Source: Pseudomonas sp. MM211
GTDB taxonomy: Bacteria > Pseudomonadota > Gammaproteobacteria > Pseudomonadales > Pseudomonadaceae
Assembly (NCBI RefSeq): GCF_020386635.1
Contig: NZ_CP081942.1
Span: forward strand, 3,224,001-3,288,000
Direction: 5' to 3'
DNA length: 64,000 nt
The position numbers were made by a program, and so were the translations under genes. A model generated the notes under the pieces. The model was not told the DNA's origin. It made no database searches and was given only the letters and a program-made list of their open reading frames with translations. This document shows, piece after piece, positions 18,913 through 28,753 of the stretch (positions are counted from its first letter, which is position 1; the number at the start of each line of letters is the position of its first letter).

Positions 18913-19242
18913 ATGAGTCAGGGCGTCGCGTTCAACCGTCTAATGCTGGAAATGCGCTCCATGCAGGCTGAGGCCATGGCCCGCAAACCGGCAGTCGCCG
19001 AAGCCCAGGAAGCCGGTGCACCGAGCTTCTCGGACATGCTCGGGCAGGCGGTGAATAAAGTCAGCGAAACCCAGCAGGCCTCCAGCCAGCTGTCCACGGC
19101 CTTCGAAATGGGCCAGAGCGGCGTTGACTTGACCGACGTGATGATCGCCTCGCAGAAGGCCAGCGTTTCCTTTCAGGCTATGACCCAGGTGCGCAACAAG
19201 CTGGTTCAGGCTTATCAAGACATCATGCAAATGCCGGTTTAA
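18913..19242 (+). CDS. fliE: Flagellar hook-basal body protein FliE
   Basis: FliE (109 residues) is the adaptor between the MS ring and the rod and is exported by the flagellar type III machine. The family C-terminal half is clear: [19 protein letters not shown] followed by [18 protein letters not shown]. The ATG at 18913 follows GAGGAAGGG; an earlier in-frame Met at 18832 lies inside the sigma-54 promoter and cannot be used. It is the first gene of the basal-body operon, 16 bases before fliF. Confidence 0.96.
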   Translation: MSQGVAFNRLMLEMRSMQAEAMARKPAVAEAQEAGAPSFSDMLGQAVNKVSETQQASSQLSTAFEMGQSGVDLTDVMIASQKASVSFQAMTQVRNKLVQAYQDIMQMPV

Positions 19243-19258
19243 GAGGTAGATCCCGATC

Positions 19259-21064
19259 ATGGCCGACGCACTTGCCACCACCGTACCCGCCACCACTGCT
19301 GGCAGCGAGCCGAAAAAGCCGTTGCTGGGACTGACGTTCCTGGAAAACCTTTCCGATATGCCGTTGCTGCGTCAGGCTGGCTTGCTGGTTGGCCTGGCCG
19401 CCAGTGTGGCGATTGGTTTCGCCGTGGTTCTGTGGTCACAGCAGCCGGAGTACAAGCCGTTGTACGGCAGCCTCGACGGTATGGACGCCCGCGGGGTGAT
19501 GGAAACCCTGACTACGGCCAATATCGATTACACCATCGAGCCGAACTCCGGCGCACTGCTGGTCAAGTCAGAAGACCTGGCCCGTGCGCGCATTCGCCTG
19601 GCTTCCGCTGGCGTGGCGCCCACCGATACCAGTATCGGTTTCGAGATTCTCGACAAGGAGCAGGGCCTGGGTACCAGCCAGTTCATGGAAGCCACCCGCT
19701 ACCGTCGCGGCCTGGAAGGCGAGCTGGCACGCACCGTTTCCAGCCTCAACAACGTCAAGGCAGCTCGCGTGCACCTGGCAATCCCGAAGAGCTCGGTATT
19801 CGTTCGTGACGAGCGCAAGCCAAGCGCGTCGGTACTGGTCGAGCTGTATTCGGGCCGTAATCTGGAGCCAAGCCAGGTGATGGCGATCGTCAATCTGGTC
19901 GCCAGCAGCGTCCCGGAAATGGACAAGGGCCAGGTCACCGTCGTCGATCAGAAGGGCAACCTGCTGTCCGATCAGCAGGAAATGTCCGAACTGAGCATGG
20001 CCGGCAAGCAGTTCGATTACAGCCGCCGCATGGAGAGCCTGTTCACCCAGCGCGTGCACAACATTCTGCAGCCTGTGCTCGGCATGGGTCGCTACAAGGC
20101 CGAAGTCTCTGCCGACGTGGATTTCAGCGCCGTCGAGTCGACCTCGGAAACCTTCAATCCGGATCAGCCCGCGCTGCGCAGCGAGCAGCAAGTCAATGAA
20201 CAACGCAGCAGCGGCAGCGGTCCGCAAGGCGTTCCCGGCGCCCTGAGCAATCAGCCGCCAGGCCCTGCCGCTGCGCCGCAGCAGGCTGGCGGTGCCGCCG
20301 CGCCTGGTGGCCCGATTGCCCCCGGCCAGCCTCTGGTCGATGCCAATGGCCAGCAGATCATGGATCCGGCCACTGGCCAGCCGATGCTTGCACCATACCC
20401 GGCCGACAAACGTGATCAGTCGACCCGTAACTTCGAACTCGATCGTTCGGTCAGTTATACCAAGCAGCAACAAGGTCGCTTGCGCCGGCTTTCCGTCGCT
20501 GTCGTGGTGGATGATCAGATGCGTGTCGACCCGGCCACCGGGGAAGCCACTCGGGTGCCGTGGACCAGTGATGACCTGGCTCGGTTTACCCGTCTGGTGC
20601 AGGACTCGGTAGGCTTCGATGCCAGCCGCGGTGATAGCGTCAGCGTGATCAACACTGCTTTTAGCAGTGAGGTCAGCGAAGTGATCGAGATGCCGTGGTA
20701 CCAGAGCGAACTGTTCCTGATGGCCATGGGCGGTCTCAAGTCGCTATTCCCGGCGCTGCTGATCTTCCTGCTGGTGTGGTTCGTGTTGCGCCCTGTGCTC
20801 AACAACATTACCGGTGGCGGCAAGGGCAAAGAGCTGGCCATGGCTGGTGGTGGTCGCGATGGCGACGTCGATCTCGGCGAGATGGGTGGCCTGGACGGTC
20901 AATTGTCGTCCGACCGGGTGAGCCTCGGTGGCCCGCAAAGCATTCTCCTGCCCAGCCCGAGCGAGGGGTATGATGCGCAACTAAACGCGATCAAAAGCCT
21001 GGTCGCCGAAGACCCGGGTCGTGTAGCCCAGGTGGTCAAAGATTGGATCAATGCTGATGAATGA
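19259..21064 (+). CDS. fliF: Flagellar MS-ring protein FliF
   Basis: The 601-residue MS-ring protein has a first membrane helix at about residues 43-62 (LLVGLAASVAIGFAVVLW), ring-building motifs (TRYRRGLEGELARTVSSLN), and a Pro/Gln/Gly-rich low-complexity insert at about residues 315-380. A second helix lies near 490-512, and an acidic C-terminal tail binds FliG. It forms the base on which rotor and export gate assemble. Its last codons overlap fliG. The low-complexity insert corresponds to the variable loop between ring-building motifs. Confidence 0.96.
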   Translation: MADALATTVPATTAGSEPKKPLLGLTFLENLSDMPLLRQAGLLVGLAASVAIGFAVVLWSQQPEYKPLYGSLDGMDARGVMETLTTANIDYTIEPNSGALLVKSEDLARARIRLASAGVAPTDTSIGFEILDKEQGLGTSQFMEATRYRRGLEGELARTVSSLNNVKAARVHLAIPKSSVFVRDERKPSASVLVELYSGRNLEPSQVMAIVNLVASSVPEMDKGQVTVVDQKGNLLSDQQEMSELSMAGKQFDYSRRMESLFTQRVHNILQPVLGMGRYKAEVSADVDFSAVESTSETFNPDQPALRSEQQVNEQRSSGSGPQGVPGALSNQPPGPAAAPQQAGGAAAPGGPIAPGQPLVDANGQQIMDPATGQPMLAPYPADKRDQSTRNFELDRSVSYTKQQQGRLRRLSVAVVVDDQMRVDPATGEATRVPWTSDDLARFTRLVQDSVGFDASRGDSVSVINTAFSSEVSEVIEMPWYQSELFLMAMGGLKSLFPALLIFLLVWFVLRPVLNNITGGGKGKELAMAGGGRDGDVDLGEMGGLDGQLSSDRVSLGGPQSILLPSPSEGYDAQLNAIKSLVAEDPGRVAQVVKDWINADE

Positions 21065-22073
21065 AAACCGTACCACCGCCAAGATGAGCAAAGTCGAGAA
21101 GGCCGCGATTCTTCTGCTCTCGCTGGGTGAAACCGATGCGGCCCAAGTGCTCCGTCATCTGGGCCCCAAGGAAGTGCAGCGCGTGGGTGTGGCCATGGCC
21201 GGCATGCGCAACATTCACCGTGAGCAGGTCGAACAGGTGATGGGCGAGTTCGTCGAAACCGTCGGCGACCAAACCAGCTTGGGCGTGGGCGCTGACGGAT
21301 ATATACGCAAAATGCTCACCCAGGCGCTCGGTGAGGACAAGGCCGGTAACCTGATCGACCGGATCTTGCTGGGCGGTAGCACCAGCGGCCTGGACAGTTT
21401 GAAGTGGATGGAGCCGCGCGCCGTGGCCGATGTGATCCGCTATGAGCACCCGCAGATTCAGGCCATCGTGGTGGCTTACCTGGATCCGGATCAGGCTGGC
21501 GAGGTGTTGGGGCATTTCGATCACAAGGTTCGTCTCGACATCGTGCTGCGCGTGTCGTCGCTGAACACCGTGCAGCCCGCTGCGCTCAAGGAGCTCAACC
21601 TTATCCTCGAGAAGCAGTTCTCCGGCAGCACTAATACCACCCGTGCGACCATGGGCGGCGTGAAGCGTGCTGCGGATATCATGAACTACCTCGATAGCTC
21701 GGTCGAAGGGCAGCTTATGGATTCGATCCGAGAGGTCGACGAAGACCTGTCGTCGCAGATCGAAGACCTGATGTTCGTCTTCGACAACCTGGCCGATGTC
21801 GATGACCGCGGCATCCAGGCGCTGCTGCGAGAAGTTTCTTCCGATGTGCTGGTGCTGGCGCTCAAGGGCGCGGACGAGGCGATCAAGGAGAAAGTGTTCA
21901 AGAACATGTCCAAGCGTGCCGCCGAATTGTTGCGTGATGACCTCGAGGCGAAAGGGCCGGTGCGTGTCAGCGATGTCGAAACGGCCCAGAAGGAAATCCT
22001 CACCATCGCTCGGCGTATGGCTGATGCTGGCGAAATCGTCCTGGGTGGCAAAGGTGGCGAGGAGATGGTTTAA
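21057..22073 (+). CDS. fliG: Flagellar motor switch protein FliG
   Basis: FliG (338 residues from this start) is the C-ring protein that contacts the stators. KVEKAAILLLSLGETDAAQVL opens the FliF-binding domain (in two parts), and the C-terminal torque helix reads GADEAIKEKVFKNMS then RAAELLRDDLEAKGPVR, with the expected charged residues. Two in-frame ATGs, 21051 and 21057, both overlap the fliF end. I prefer 21057 because M-N-E-N-R matches the usual Pseudomonas start and length. Translation is probably coupled to fliF. Confidence 0.95.
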   Translation: MNENRTTAKMSKVEKAAILLLSLGETDAAQVLRHLGPKEVQRVGVAMAGMRNIHREQVEQVMGEFVETVGDQTSLGVGADGYIRKMLTQALGEDKAGNLIDRILLGGSTSGLDSLKWMEPRAVADVIRYEHPQIQAIVVAYLDPDQAGEVLGHFDHKVRLDIVLRVSSLNTVQPAALKELNLILEKQFSGSTNTTRATMGGVKRAADIMNYLDSSVEGQLMDSIREVDEDLSSQIEDLMFVFDNLADVDDRGIQALLREVSSDVLVLALKGADEAIKEKVFKNMSKRAAELLRDDLEAKGPVRVSDVETAQKEILTIARRMADAGEIVLGGKGGEEMV

Positions 22074-22076
22074 CCC

Positions 22077-22865
22077 ATGGCCGGCAAGGAACCCGTCAGT
22101 GAACTGATTCGCGCCAAGGATCTGGGCAGCGTCAATCGTTGGTCGCTGCCCAGTTTCGACGAGCATGTTGAGGTGCCGGAGCAGGCACCTGCTTCTGACG
22201 TGTCGGCTGCCGAGGCGCAACCGCCTGAGCCACAGGAGAGCGAAGAGGTTGCTCTGGAGGATGTCAAACCCTTGACGCTCGACGAGCTTGAGGCCATTCG
22301 CCAGGACGCCTACAACGAAGGTTTCGCAACAGGCGAAAAAGACGGCTTTCGCGCAGGCCAGCTCAAAGCCAAGCAGGAAGCCGACGTCGCGTTAGCGAGC
22401 AGAGTCAATGCGCTCGAGCAGGTCATGAGCCAGTTATTCGAGCCGATCGCTGAGCAGGATCAGCAACTCGAAGTGGCAATGGTGAGTTTGGTCGGGCAAA
22501 TCACTCGTGAGGTGATTCAGCGCGAACTGGGCCGAGACTCCAGCCAGATTCGCCAGGTGCTGCGTGAGGCGCTCAAGCTGCTGCCCATGGGCGCAGAAAA
22601 TATCCGTATTCACCTCAATCCGCAGGACTTCGAGCAGGTCAAGTCGCTGCGTGATCGCCATGAAGAAAACTGGCGGATTCTCGAAGATGATTCTCTTCTA
22701 CCCGGCGGCTGCCGGGTAGAAACCGAGCACAGTCGCATCGACGCCAGTGTCGAAACGCGGCTGAGCCAAGCGCTCAAGCAACTGTTCGAGCAGCAGCGCG
22801 AGCATGCGACGACACCACGTTCTGCCGACATGCATATTGACCTGGATGACGCCAATGCGCCTTGA
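22077..22865 (+). CDS. fliH: Flagellar export apparatus regulator FliH
   Basis: FliH (262 residues) holds the FliI ATPase in check and docks it to the C-ring. The N-terminus is acidic and Pro/Glu-rich. The middle has GxxxG-like coiled-coil repeats ([18 protein letters not shown]), and the C-terminal FliH/HrpE domain includes [20 protein letters not shown] and [11 protein letters not shown]. It starts 3 bases after fliG and its end overlaps fliI by 11 bases, so it is part of a translationally coupled operon. Confidence 0.94.
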   Translation: MAGKEPVSELIRAKDLGSVNRWSLPSFDEHVEVPEQAPASDVSAAEAQPPEPQESEEVALEDVKPLTLDELEAIRQDAYNEGFATGEKDGFRAGQLKAKQEADVALASRVNALEQVMSQLFEPIAEQDQQLEVAMVSLVGQITREVIQRELGRDSSQIRQVLREALKLLPMGAENIRIHLNPQDFEQVKSLRDRHEENWRILEDDSLLPGGCRVETEHSRIDASVETRLSQALKQLFEQQREHATTPRSADMHIDLDDANAP

Positions 22866-24213
22866 GCGCATTAGCTTTGCCCGTCGCATGGAGGGTTATA
22901 GCGACGCCGTGAAGCTGCCATCTCAGCCCATAGTCGAAGGCCGCCTGCTGCGTATGGTCGGCCTGACCCTCGAAGCCGAAGGCTTGCGAGCTGCTTTGGG
23001 CAGCCGCTGCCTGGTGATCAATGACGACAGTTATCACCCTGTGCAGGTGGAAGCCGAGGTGATGGGCTTTTCTGCTGGCAAGATCTACCTGATGCCGGTC
23101 GGCAGTTTGGCTGGCATTGCGCCTGGCGCGCGCGTGGTGCCGCTGCCGGATACCGGGCGTCTGCCCATGGGCATGTCCATGCTCGGCCGTGTGCTCGATG
23201 GTGCTGGCCGTGCTCTGGACGGCAAGGGCGGGATGAAAGCCGAAGACTGGGTGCCCATGGACGGCCCGACCATCAACCCGCTAAAGCGCCACCCGATCAG
23301 CGAACCGTTGGATGTCGGCATCCGCAGCATCAATGGCTTGCTCACCGTCGGCCGTGGCCAGCGTCTCGGACTGTTTGCCGGCACTGGCGTTGGTAAGTCG
23401 GTGCTGCTGGGCATGATGACCCGTTTTACTGAGGCCGACATCATCGTGGTTGGCTTGATCGGCGAGCGGGGCCGTGAGGTGAAGGAGTTCATCGACGAGA
23501 TTCTCGGTAGCGAGGGTATCAAGCGCTCGGTCGTTGTGGCATCGCCTGCTGACGATGCGCCATTGATGCGCCTGCGCGCCGCCATGTATTGCACGCGGAT
23601 CGCCGAGTATTTTCGTGACAAGGGCAAGAATGTTCTGCTCCTCATGGACTCCCTGACCCGTTTCGCCCAGGCCCAGCGTGAAATCGCCTTGGCCATTGGT
23701 GAGCCGCCGGCGACCAAAGGTTATCCACCCTCGGTATTCGCCAAATTGCCGCGTCTGGTCGAGCGTGCCGGCAACGCAGAGGAGGGTGGGGGATCGATCA
23801 CCGCATTCTACACCGTGCTGTCGGAAGGCGATGACCAGCAGGATCCCATCGCTGACGCCGCCCGTGGGGTGCTTGACGGTCACTTCGTGCTGTCCCGACG
23901 TTTGGCCGAAGAGGGGCATTACCCGGCAATCGACATCGAAGCCTCCATCAGCCGGGTCATGCCCCAGGTGGTCAGCGCCGAGCATATGCGCAACGCTCAG
24001 CGCTTCAAGCAGCTGTGGTCACGTTATCAACAGAGCCGCGATCTGATCAGTGTTGGCGCCTATGTGCCAGGTGGTGATGCCGATACTGACTTGGCTATCG
24101 CCCGCCAACCGGTAATGGTGCGCTACTTGCGCCAAAGCCTGGGAGAAAGCGAAAGCCTGGAAAGCAGCCGTGACCTGCTGGCTGCTGTTCTGAACCCCAC
24201 TGCGGCGCCTTAA
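22855..24213 (+). CDS. fliI: Flagellum-specific ATPase FliI
   Basis: FliI (452 residues) is the F1-beta-like ATPase of the flagellar export apparatus. Walker A is FAGTGVGKS (K181), Walker B is [20 protein letters not shown], and [15 protein letters not shown] is the catalytic-glutamate region. The ATG at 22855 ([15 protein letters not shown]) gives the usual length; longer upstream reading lies inside fliH. The 11-base overlap with fliH suggests coupled synthesis of the FliH2-FliI complex. Confidence 0.95.
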   Translation: MRLERISFARRMEGYSDAVKLPSQPIVEGRLLRMVGLTLEAEGLRAALGSRCLVINDDSYHPVQVEAEVMGFSAGKIYLMPVGSLAGIAPGARVVPLPDTGRLPMGMSMLGRVLDGAGRALDGKGGMKAEDWVPMDGPTINPLKRHPISEPLDVGIRSINGLLTVGRGQRLGLFAGTGVGKSVLLGMMTRFTEADIIVVGLIGERGREVKEFIDEILGSEGIKRSVVVASPADDAPLMRLRAAMYCTRIAEYFRDKGKNVLLLMDSLTRFAQAQREIALAIGEPPATKGYPPSVFAKLPRLVERAGNAEEGGGSITAFYTVLSEGDDQQDPIADAARGVLDGHFVLSRRLAEEGHYPAIDIEASISRVMPQVVSAEHMRNAQRFKQLWSRYQQSRDLISVGAYVPGGDADTDLAIARQPVMVRYLRQSLGESESLESSRDLLAAVLNPTAAP

Positions 24214-24216
24214 CGC

Positions 24217-24669
24217 GTGGCAACAAGTCGCGCTGCGCGGTTGGCGCCCGTCGTCGAAATGGCCGAAAAAGCCGAGCGTGAGGCCGCTTTGCAGCTAGGG
24301 CGTGCCCAAGGCTTGCTGGGCCAGGCTCAAGGCAAGCTGGGCGATCTTGAAAACTATCTGCAAGGCTATCAACAGCAGTGGATCAGCGAAGGGCAGCGCG
24401 GTGTATCCGGCCAGTGGCTGATGAATTATCAGCGTTTCCTTTCCCAGCTCGATGTGGCAATTGCTCAACAGCAGCAGGCCGTGAGCTGGCACCGCAATAA
24501 CCTGGACAAGATGCGCGAGATCTGGCAGCAGCGCTACGCCCGGCTCGAGGGGCTGCGAAAGCTGGTGCAGCGCTACCTGGACGAGGCGCGTCTGGCCGAG
24601 GATAAACGTGAGCAGAAACTACTGGATGAGCTTTCTCAGCGTATACCTCGACGTGATTTTCAAGAATGA
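24217..24669 (+). CDS. fliJ: Flagellar export chaperone FliJ
   Basis: FliJ (150 residues) is almost entirely a two-helix coiled coil rich in Gln, Leu, Glu and Arg; it acts as the gamma-like stalk in the FliI ring and as a chaperone-escort. Translation starts at GTG 24217, 3 bases after the fliI stop; there is no nearby in-frame ATG. It is the last gene of the fliE operon. The following 208 bases hold no clear terminator or promoter, so hsbA could be read through. Confidence 0.9.
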   Translation: MATSRAARLAPVVEMAEKAEREAALQLGRAQGLLGQAQGKLGDLENYLQGYQQQWISEGQRGVSGQWLMNYQRFLSQLDVAIAQQQQAVSWHRNNLDKMREIWQQRYARLEGLRKLVQRYLDEARLAEDKREQKLLDELSQRIPRRDFQE

Positions 24670-24877
24670 TGGTTGCCGCTGACGCAGGCTAATGCTAAAT
24701 CTTCATAGGCCGGAATTCAGGTCGCCGGAGAGCGGCTTGGGCAGGGATAGGAAAATAGGTGAGACACCGCGTCACGGCTTTGGTCAGCATGGTATTGCCT
24801 GCTGATTAGGGCAGGCTCGGGTAAGTTGGTTCGCATACGGCGGTCTGACGGGTTTCTCGGATCTCAAGGAGTGTTGC

Positions 24878-25183
24878 ATGCCCATCACCTCGCTGCCTTC
24901 GGAAGATGGGCAAGAGTTGACCATCACGATTCAGGGTCGCTTCGATTTTGGCGCCCATCAGGAGTTTCGTCGTGCTTACGAGCGCGTCGATATCCGTCCT
25001 AAGCGCTATTCGGTAGACCTCAAGGGGACGACCTACCTCGATAGCTCGGCGCTCGGCATGTTGCTGCTGCTGCGTGACCATGCAGGCGGTGACCGCGCGC
25101 AGATTCGCCTGCTTAACTGCAATGCCGACGTGCGCAAGATATTGTCCATTTCGAACTTCGAACAGCTGTTCCAGATCGTCTGA
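24878..25183 (+). CDS. hsbA: STAS-domain anti-anti-sigma factor HsbA
   Basis: The 101-residue STAS protein carries the phosphorylatable Ser in YLDSSALGM (S56), the residue reported for Pseudomonas HsbA. In the known pathway, unphosphorylated HsbA binds the anti-sigma-28 factor FlgM and favours swimming, while phosphorylated HsbA binds a diguanylate cyclase and favours attachment. Its partner HsbR starts 6 bases downstream. The ATG follows AAGGAG. Here the module sits between fliJ and fliK; the family is certain, and the pathway role is by homology and context. Confidence 0.88.
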   Translation: MPITSLPSEDGQELTITIQGRFDFGAHQEFRRAYERVDIRPKRYSVDLKGTTYLDSSALGMLLLLRDHAGGDRAQIRLLNCNADVRKILSISNFEQLFQIV

Positions 25184-25189
25184 CGCGTT

Positions 25190-26884
25190 ATGAACGCCTC
25201 GCGTCTTACCATCCTTATTGCCGAGGACAGCGCCACTGACCGCATGCTGCTGTCGACCATCGTCGGTCGCCAGGGGCACCGAGTGCTGGCCGCCAGCGAT
25301 GGCCTGGAGGCGGTCGCGCTGTTCGAGTCGCAGCGTCCGCAACTGGTATTGATGGATGCACTGATGCCGGTGATGGATGGTTTCGAGGCGGCGCGGCGGA
25401 TCAAGGCGCTGGCTGGCGATGCCATGGTGCCGATCATCTTTCTGACTTCCCTGAGCGAAGAAGAAGCACTGGTTCGTTGCCTGGAGGCCGGTGGCGACGA
25501 TTTTCTTGCCAAGCCCTACAGCCGGGTGATTCTCGAAGCCAAGATCAACGCCATGGATCGCTTGCGACGCTTGCATCAGGAGGTACTGCAGCAACGCGAC
25601 CTGATCGCCCGGCACAATGAGCACTTGCTCAACGAACAGCAGGTAGCCAAGGCGGTGTTCGACAAGGTGGCCCATTCCGGTTGCCTGGGGGCGGGCAATA
25701 TCCGTTATATGCAATCGCCCTACGCACTGTTCAATGGCGACCTGTTGTTGGCCGCATTTCACCCTAGCGGTGACATGCATGTACTGCTCGGCGACTTCAC
25801 CGGTCATGGTTTGCCCGCGGCGATCGGGGCGATGCCATTGGCCGATGTCTTCTACCGGATGACGGGTAAGGGGCATTCGCTGGCCGAAATTCTTCACGAG
25901 AGCAATGCCAAGCTGCGGCGCATCCTGCCACGCGGCGTGTTTTGCTGTGCCACGGTGCTGAATATCAGCTTCCGCCGCCAAGTAGTCGAATTCTGGGGCG
26001 GTGGTCTGCCGGACGGCTACGTGCTGCGCAAGGGCGGTGAGCGAGTCCCGCTGGTGTCACGCCATCTGCCGCTTGGGGTGCTGGAGCCGGACAGTTTTCG
26101 CGATGACTACGAGGCCTATCCGCTGGAACTGGGTGATCGCGTATTCCTGCTTTCCGATGGGGTGCTCGAAGCCCACAACGAACATGAAGAGCTGTTTGGC
26201 GAGCAACGGCTGCTCGACGTACTTGATAACGGCCATCCACCGTCTGCGTTGTTCGACGACATTCAGCGTGCGCTGCAGCGCTTTCATGGCGAGGCGCGTG
26301 ACGACGTCAGCCTGGTCGAGGTGACCATGGTCGAGGATAGCGCGGTGAATCGACCGCCGCTGGCGTCCACTGAGTGGCGCGCAGGGCCTGAGCAGTGGTC
26401 GGCACGCTTCGACTTTCGCGGCCCCACCTTGCGTGATTTCTATCCCTTGCCTTACCTGCTGCAGCTGTTGCTCGAAGTGCCAGGCTTGCGTGGCCATGGC
26501 GGTAATCTCTATAGCGTGCTGTGCGAGCTGTATACCAATGCGCTCGAGCACGGTGTATTGGGGCTGGATTCGGCCCTCAAGTGCGATGCGGCGGGATTCT
26601 CCGAGTATTACCGGCAGCGTGGCGAACGTCTCGATGCACTGGCTGATGGCTGCGTCAGCATCGCTGTCGACGTTTGCCGCGAGGAGGGTGGCGGTCGCTT
26701 GACGCTGACGGTGGAAGACAGCGGCGCAGGCTTCGACTCCCAGGCCGTATTGGCACGCCATCGCCCTGCTGATGGACTCAGTGGGCGCGGCATAAACCTG
26801 GTTCGTGATCTTAGTGAGTATTGCAGCTGGTCGCCCGATGGGCGTCGGGTCAGTGTGGAATTCTCCTGGCCCGCAGAGGCATAA
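25190..26884 (+). CDS. hsbR: Response regulator-phosphatase-kinase HsbR
   Basis: This 564-residue three-part protein has a receiver (about 1-125, phospho-acceptor D56 in LVLMDALMPVMDG), a short coiled coil, a PP2C/SpoIIE phosphatase (about 190-380, with LLLAAFHPSGDM and FLLSDGVLEAHN), and a C-terminal HATPase kinase (about 400-564, with NALEHGVLGLD, DSGAGFD and GLSGRGINLV). It adds or removes phosphate on HsbA according to input from HptB. It is encoded between its two partners. All active-site elements appear intact. Confidence 0.92.
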   Translation: MNASRLTILIAEDSATDRMLLSTIVGRQGHRVLAASDGLEAVALFESQRPQLVLMDALMPVMDGFEAARRIKALAGDAMVPIIFLTSLSEEEALVRCLEAGGDDFLAKPYSRVILEAKINAMDRLRRLHQEVLQQRDLIARHNEHLLNEQQVAKAVFDKVAHSGCLGAGNIRYMQSPYALFNGDLLLAAFHPSGDMHVLLGDFTGHGLPAAIGAMPLADVFYRMTGKGHSLAEILHESNAKLRRILPRGVFCCATVLNISFRRQVVEFWGGGLPDGYVLRKGGERVPLVSRHLPLGVLEPDSFRDDYEAYPLELGDRVFLLSDGVLEAHNEHEELFGEQRLLDVLDNGHPPSALFDDIQRALQRFHGEARDDVSLVEVTMVEDSAVNRPPLASTEWRAGPEQWSARFDFRGPTLRDFYPLPYLLQLLLEVPGLRGHGGNLYSVLCELYTNALEHGVLGLDSALKCDAAGFSEYYRQRGERLDALADGCVSIAVDVCREEGGGRLTLTVEDSGAGFDSQAVLARHRPADGLSGRGINLVRDLSEYCSWSPDGRRVSVEFSWPAEA

Positions 26885-26972
26885 TTCGTCCCTTCGTTTT
26901 GCTCGGCCTGCCGGGTTAAGGCGTGTTATCAGCACTGGCGAGCTGCCGTTCACGGCATGCCTGGAGTAAAGG

Positions 26973-27329
26973 GTGTCCGACAATCATCTAGACCGCGCCG
27001 TGCTGGTTACCTTGCAGGACATCATGGAGGGCGAGTATCCCGTGTTGCTGGATACCTTCATTGCCGACTCCGAAGAGCGTCTGCGGCTGTTACGGGTGGC
27101 CGAGCAGGAGCAGGATGTGCAAACCATGCGCCATGCTGCACACAGCTTCAAGGGCAGTTGCAGCAACATGGGCGCCAAGATGCTGGCTGATACCTGCTGC
27201 GAGCTTGAGGAGCTGGCCCGCCGTGGTGACCTGACTGATTCGGCCGCGTTGATCGGCCGCGTTGAGCGCGAGTTCGCCATCGTTCGTATCCTGCTCAAAT
27301 CTGAGCGCCAGCGTTTTTCCACGGATTAA
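26973..27329 (+). CDS. hptB: Histidine phosphotransfer protein HptB
   Basis: The 118-residue HPt helical bundle has the phospho-accepting His57 in MRHAAHSFKGSCSNMGA. HptB passes phosphate from hybrid kinases (RetS, PA1611 and others in P. aeruginosa) to the HsbR receiver. The start is GTG at 26973 with GGAG and AAGG just upstream. It is 88 bases after hsbR and 17 bases before a strong sigma-54 site, so it closes this unit. Confidence 0.9.
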   Translation: MSDNHLDRAVLVTLQDIMEGEYPVLLDTFIADSEERLRLLRVAEQEQDVQTMRHAAHSFKGSCSNMGAKMLADTCCELEELARRGDLTDSAALIGRVEREFAIVRILLKSERQRFSTD

Positions 27330-27346
27330 TCTGTTTACCTGCATAT

Positions 27347-27362
27347 TGGCCCGCCCTTTGCT
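27347..27362 (+). promoter_or_regulatory. Sigma-54 promoter of fliK
   Basis: TGGCCCGCCCTTTGCT matches the TGGCACG-N4-TTGC consensus except for one base and has exact GG-N10-GC spacing. It lies 40 bases before the fliK start, so fliK can be transcribed apart from hsbAR-hptB. Confidence 0.85.
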
Positions 27363-27401
27363 TTGTCTGTGTTCACGACATAATTCAAGCGGAGAGCATT
27401 C

Positions 27402-28679
27402 ATGCCCGTTGCCCCTGATCTGCTGCTGACGCCCACTGCGGTGGCCAAACCCAAGGCCCCTGCTGCGAACGCTGCGCAGAATACGGCCGAACCGCGCAAG
27501 CAAGAGGCTTCCAGCTTCTCGCAGGTGTATGCCAAAGAGCGTCAGGCCAAGGCGGCCGAGCGCCAGGACAATGCCGCCAAAAACGCACGCGACAGCAAAA
27601 GCGAGCCCCAGGAAACCGCCAGTAGTCCGGCGCCGACCTCCGACCAGACGCCAGCCGTTGCCGAAAGCGGCAAGGATTTGCCTGCCGATCCGGCAAGTGA
27701 GGATGCAGTGGTTGATCCGCTGTTGATGCTCGGCCTGTTCGAGCCGCAGCCGGTCGTGGTGGAGGTCGTTGATCCTGCGCTGCAGGCGCAGGCTGCTGCC
27801 TCGGCCAGTTTGATTGGCTCCGCACCGGCCGCCATGACCGAAGCCAGCTTCGATCCTGAGATCGATGCGCTCAATCAACTGCCTGCGGTGCGTCTGGCGC
27901 TCGATGTCGGCGCCCAGGAAAAGGTGGCTGAACAAGCCGCGGCGAGCAATGGCAGTGCGTCGACTTCCGCGTCGGCCAGCAGTGGTCAGGCATTTGCCAG
28001 CGCCATGGCGGCCATGGGCATGAAATCTACGACTGTTGACGGTGAGGGCAGCGGTGAGACTGCGAAGCTTCCGCTGTTCGAGCTCAGCACTGAAGGCCTG
28101 GAGGCGCTGAAGGAGAGTTCGGCTGACACCGCGCCTGAACAATTCGTCAGCAAGCTCAGTGCACTGAGCCAGGCTATCGGCCAGCAGGCTTCACAAGTGG
28201 CGCGGGTTCCCGTGGTGCCTGGGCAAGCGCTAGCCATGCATCAAGGCGGTTGGAGCGAGGGCGTGGTGGACAAAGTGATGTGGATGTCCAGCCAGAACCT
28301 CAAGTCCGCCGAAATCCAGCTTGACCCGGCGGAGCTTGGTCGCCTGGAAGTGCGCATTAGCGTGAACCAGGATCAGACCCAGATCAGCTTTGCCAGTGCC
28401 CACCTGGGCGTGCGCGAGGCGTTGGAAAGCCAGGTGCACCGCCTGCGTGAAATGTTCACCCAGCAAGGCATGAATCTCGCCGATGTGAACGTTTCCGACC
28501 AGTCCCAGGGCCGTGGATGGCAAGGCCAGGGGCAGGACGGTGATAGTCGTGACCGCGGCGGCCGGCTCGCAGATGACGGTTCCGTCGGGGCGGGTGAAGA
28601 AGAACGGGTGATCGGCAGTGTCGAGCTACGTGATCCCGTCCAGGGCGCTGGCCGCGGTATGGTCGACTACTACGCATGA
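27402..28679 (+). CDS. fliK: Flagellar hook-length control protein FliK
   Basis: FliK (425 residues) is the exported ruler that switches FlhB from hook to filament substrates. The first 280 residues are Ala/Ser/Gln/Pro-rich and low in complexity. The conserved C-terminal domain is SAEIQLDPAELGRLEVRISV to LREMFTQQGMNLADVNVSD, followed by a Gly/Gln/Asp tail. It has its own sigma-54 promoter and an intrinsic terminator. A second FliK-domain protein is encoded at 49849-51390. Confidence 0.93.
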   Translation: MPVAPDLLLTPTAVAKPKAPAANAAQNTAEPRKQEASSFSQVYAKERQAKAAERQDNAAKNARDSKSEPQETASSPAPTSDQTPAVAESGKDLPADPASEDAVVDPLLMLGLFEPQPVVVEVVDPALQAQAAASASLIGSAPAAMTEASFDPEIDALNQLPAVRLALDVGAQEKVAEQAAASNGSASTSASASSGQAFASAMAAMGMKSTTVDGEGSGETAKLPLFELSTEGLEALKESSADTAPEQFVSKLSALSQAIGQQASQVARVPVVPGQALAMHQGGWSEGVVDKVMWMSSQNLKSAEIQLDPAELGRLEVRISVNQDQTQISFASAHLGVREALESQVHRLREMFTQQGMNLADVNVSDQSQGRGWQGQGQDGDSRDRGGRLADDGSVGAGEEERVIGSVELRDPVQGAGRGMVDYYA

Positions 28680-28753
28680 GGTTGCTGTCAGTGAGCCAGT
28701 CGATGATTGACTAGCCACCGCTTAGCCTGATCGCCAGACTCTGCTCTAGACTT

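Noticed and set aside
24711..24726. GG-N10-GC spacing (GGAATTCAGGTCGC) before hsbA
   Set aside because: Only the dinucleotides match; no TGGCAC or TTGC box, so not counted as a sigma-54 promoter.
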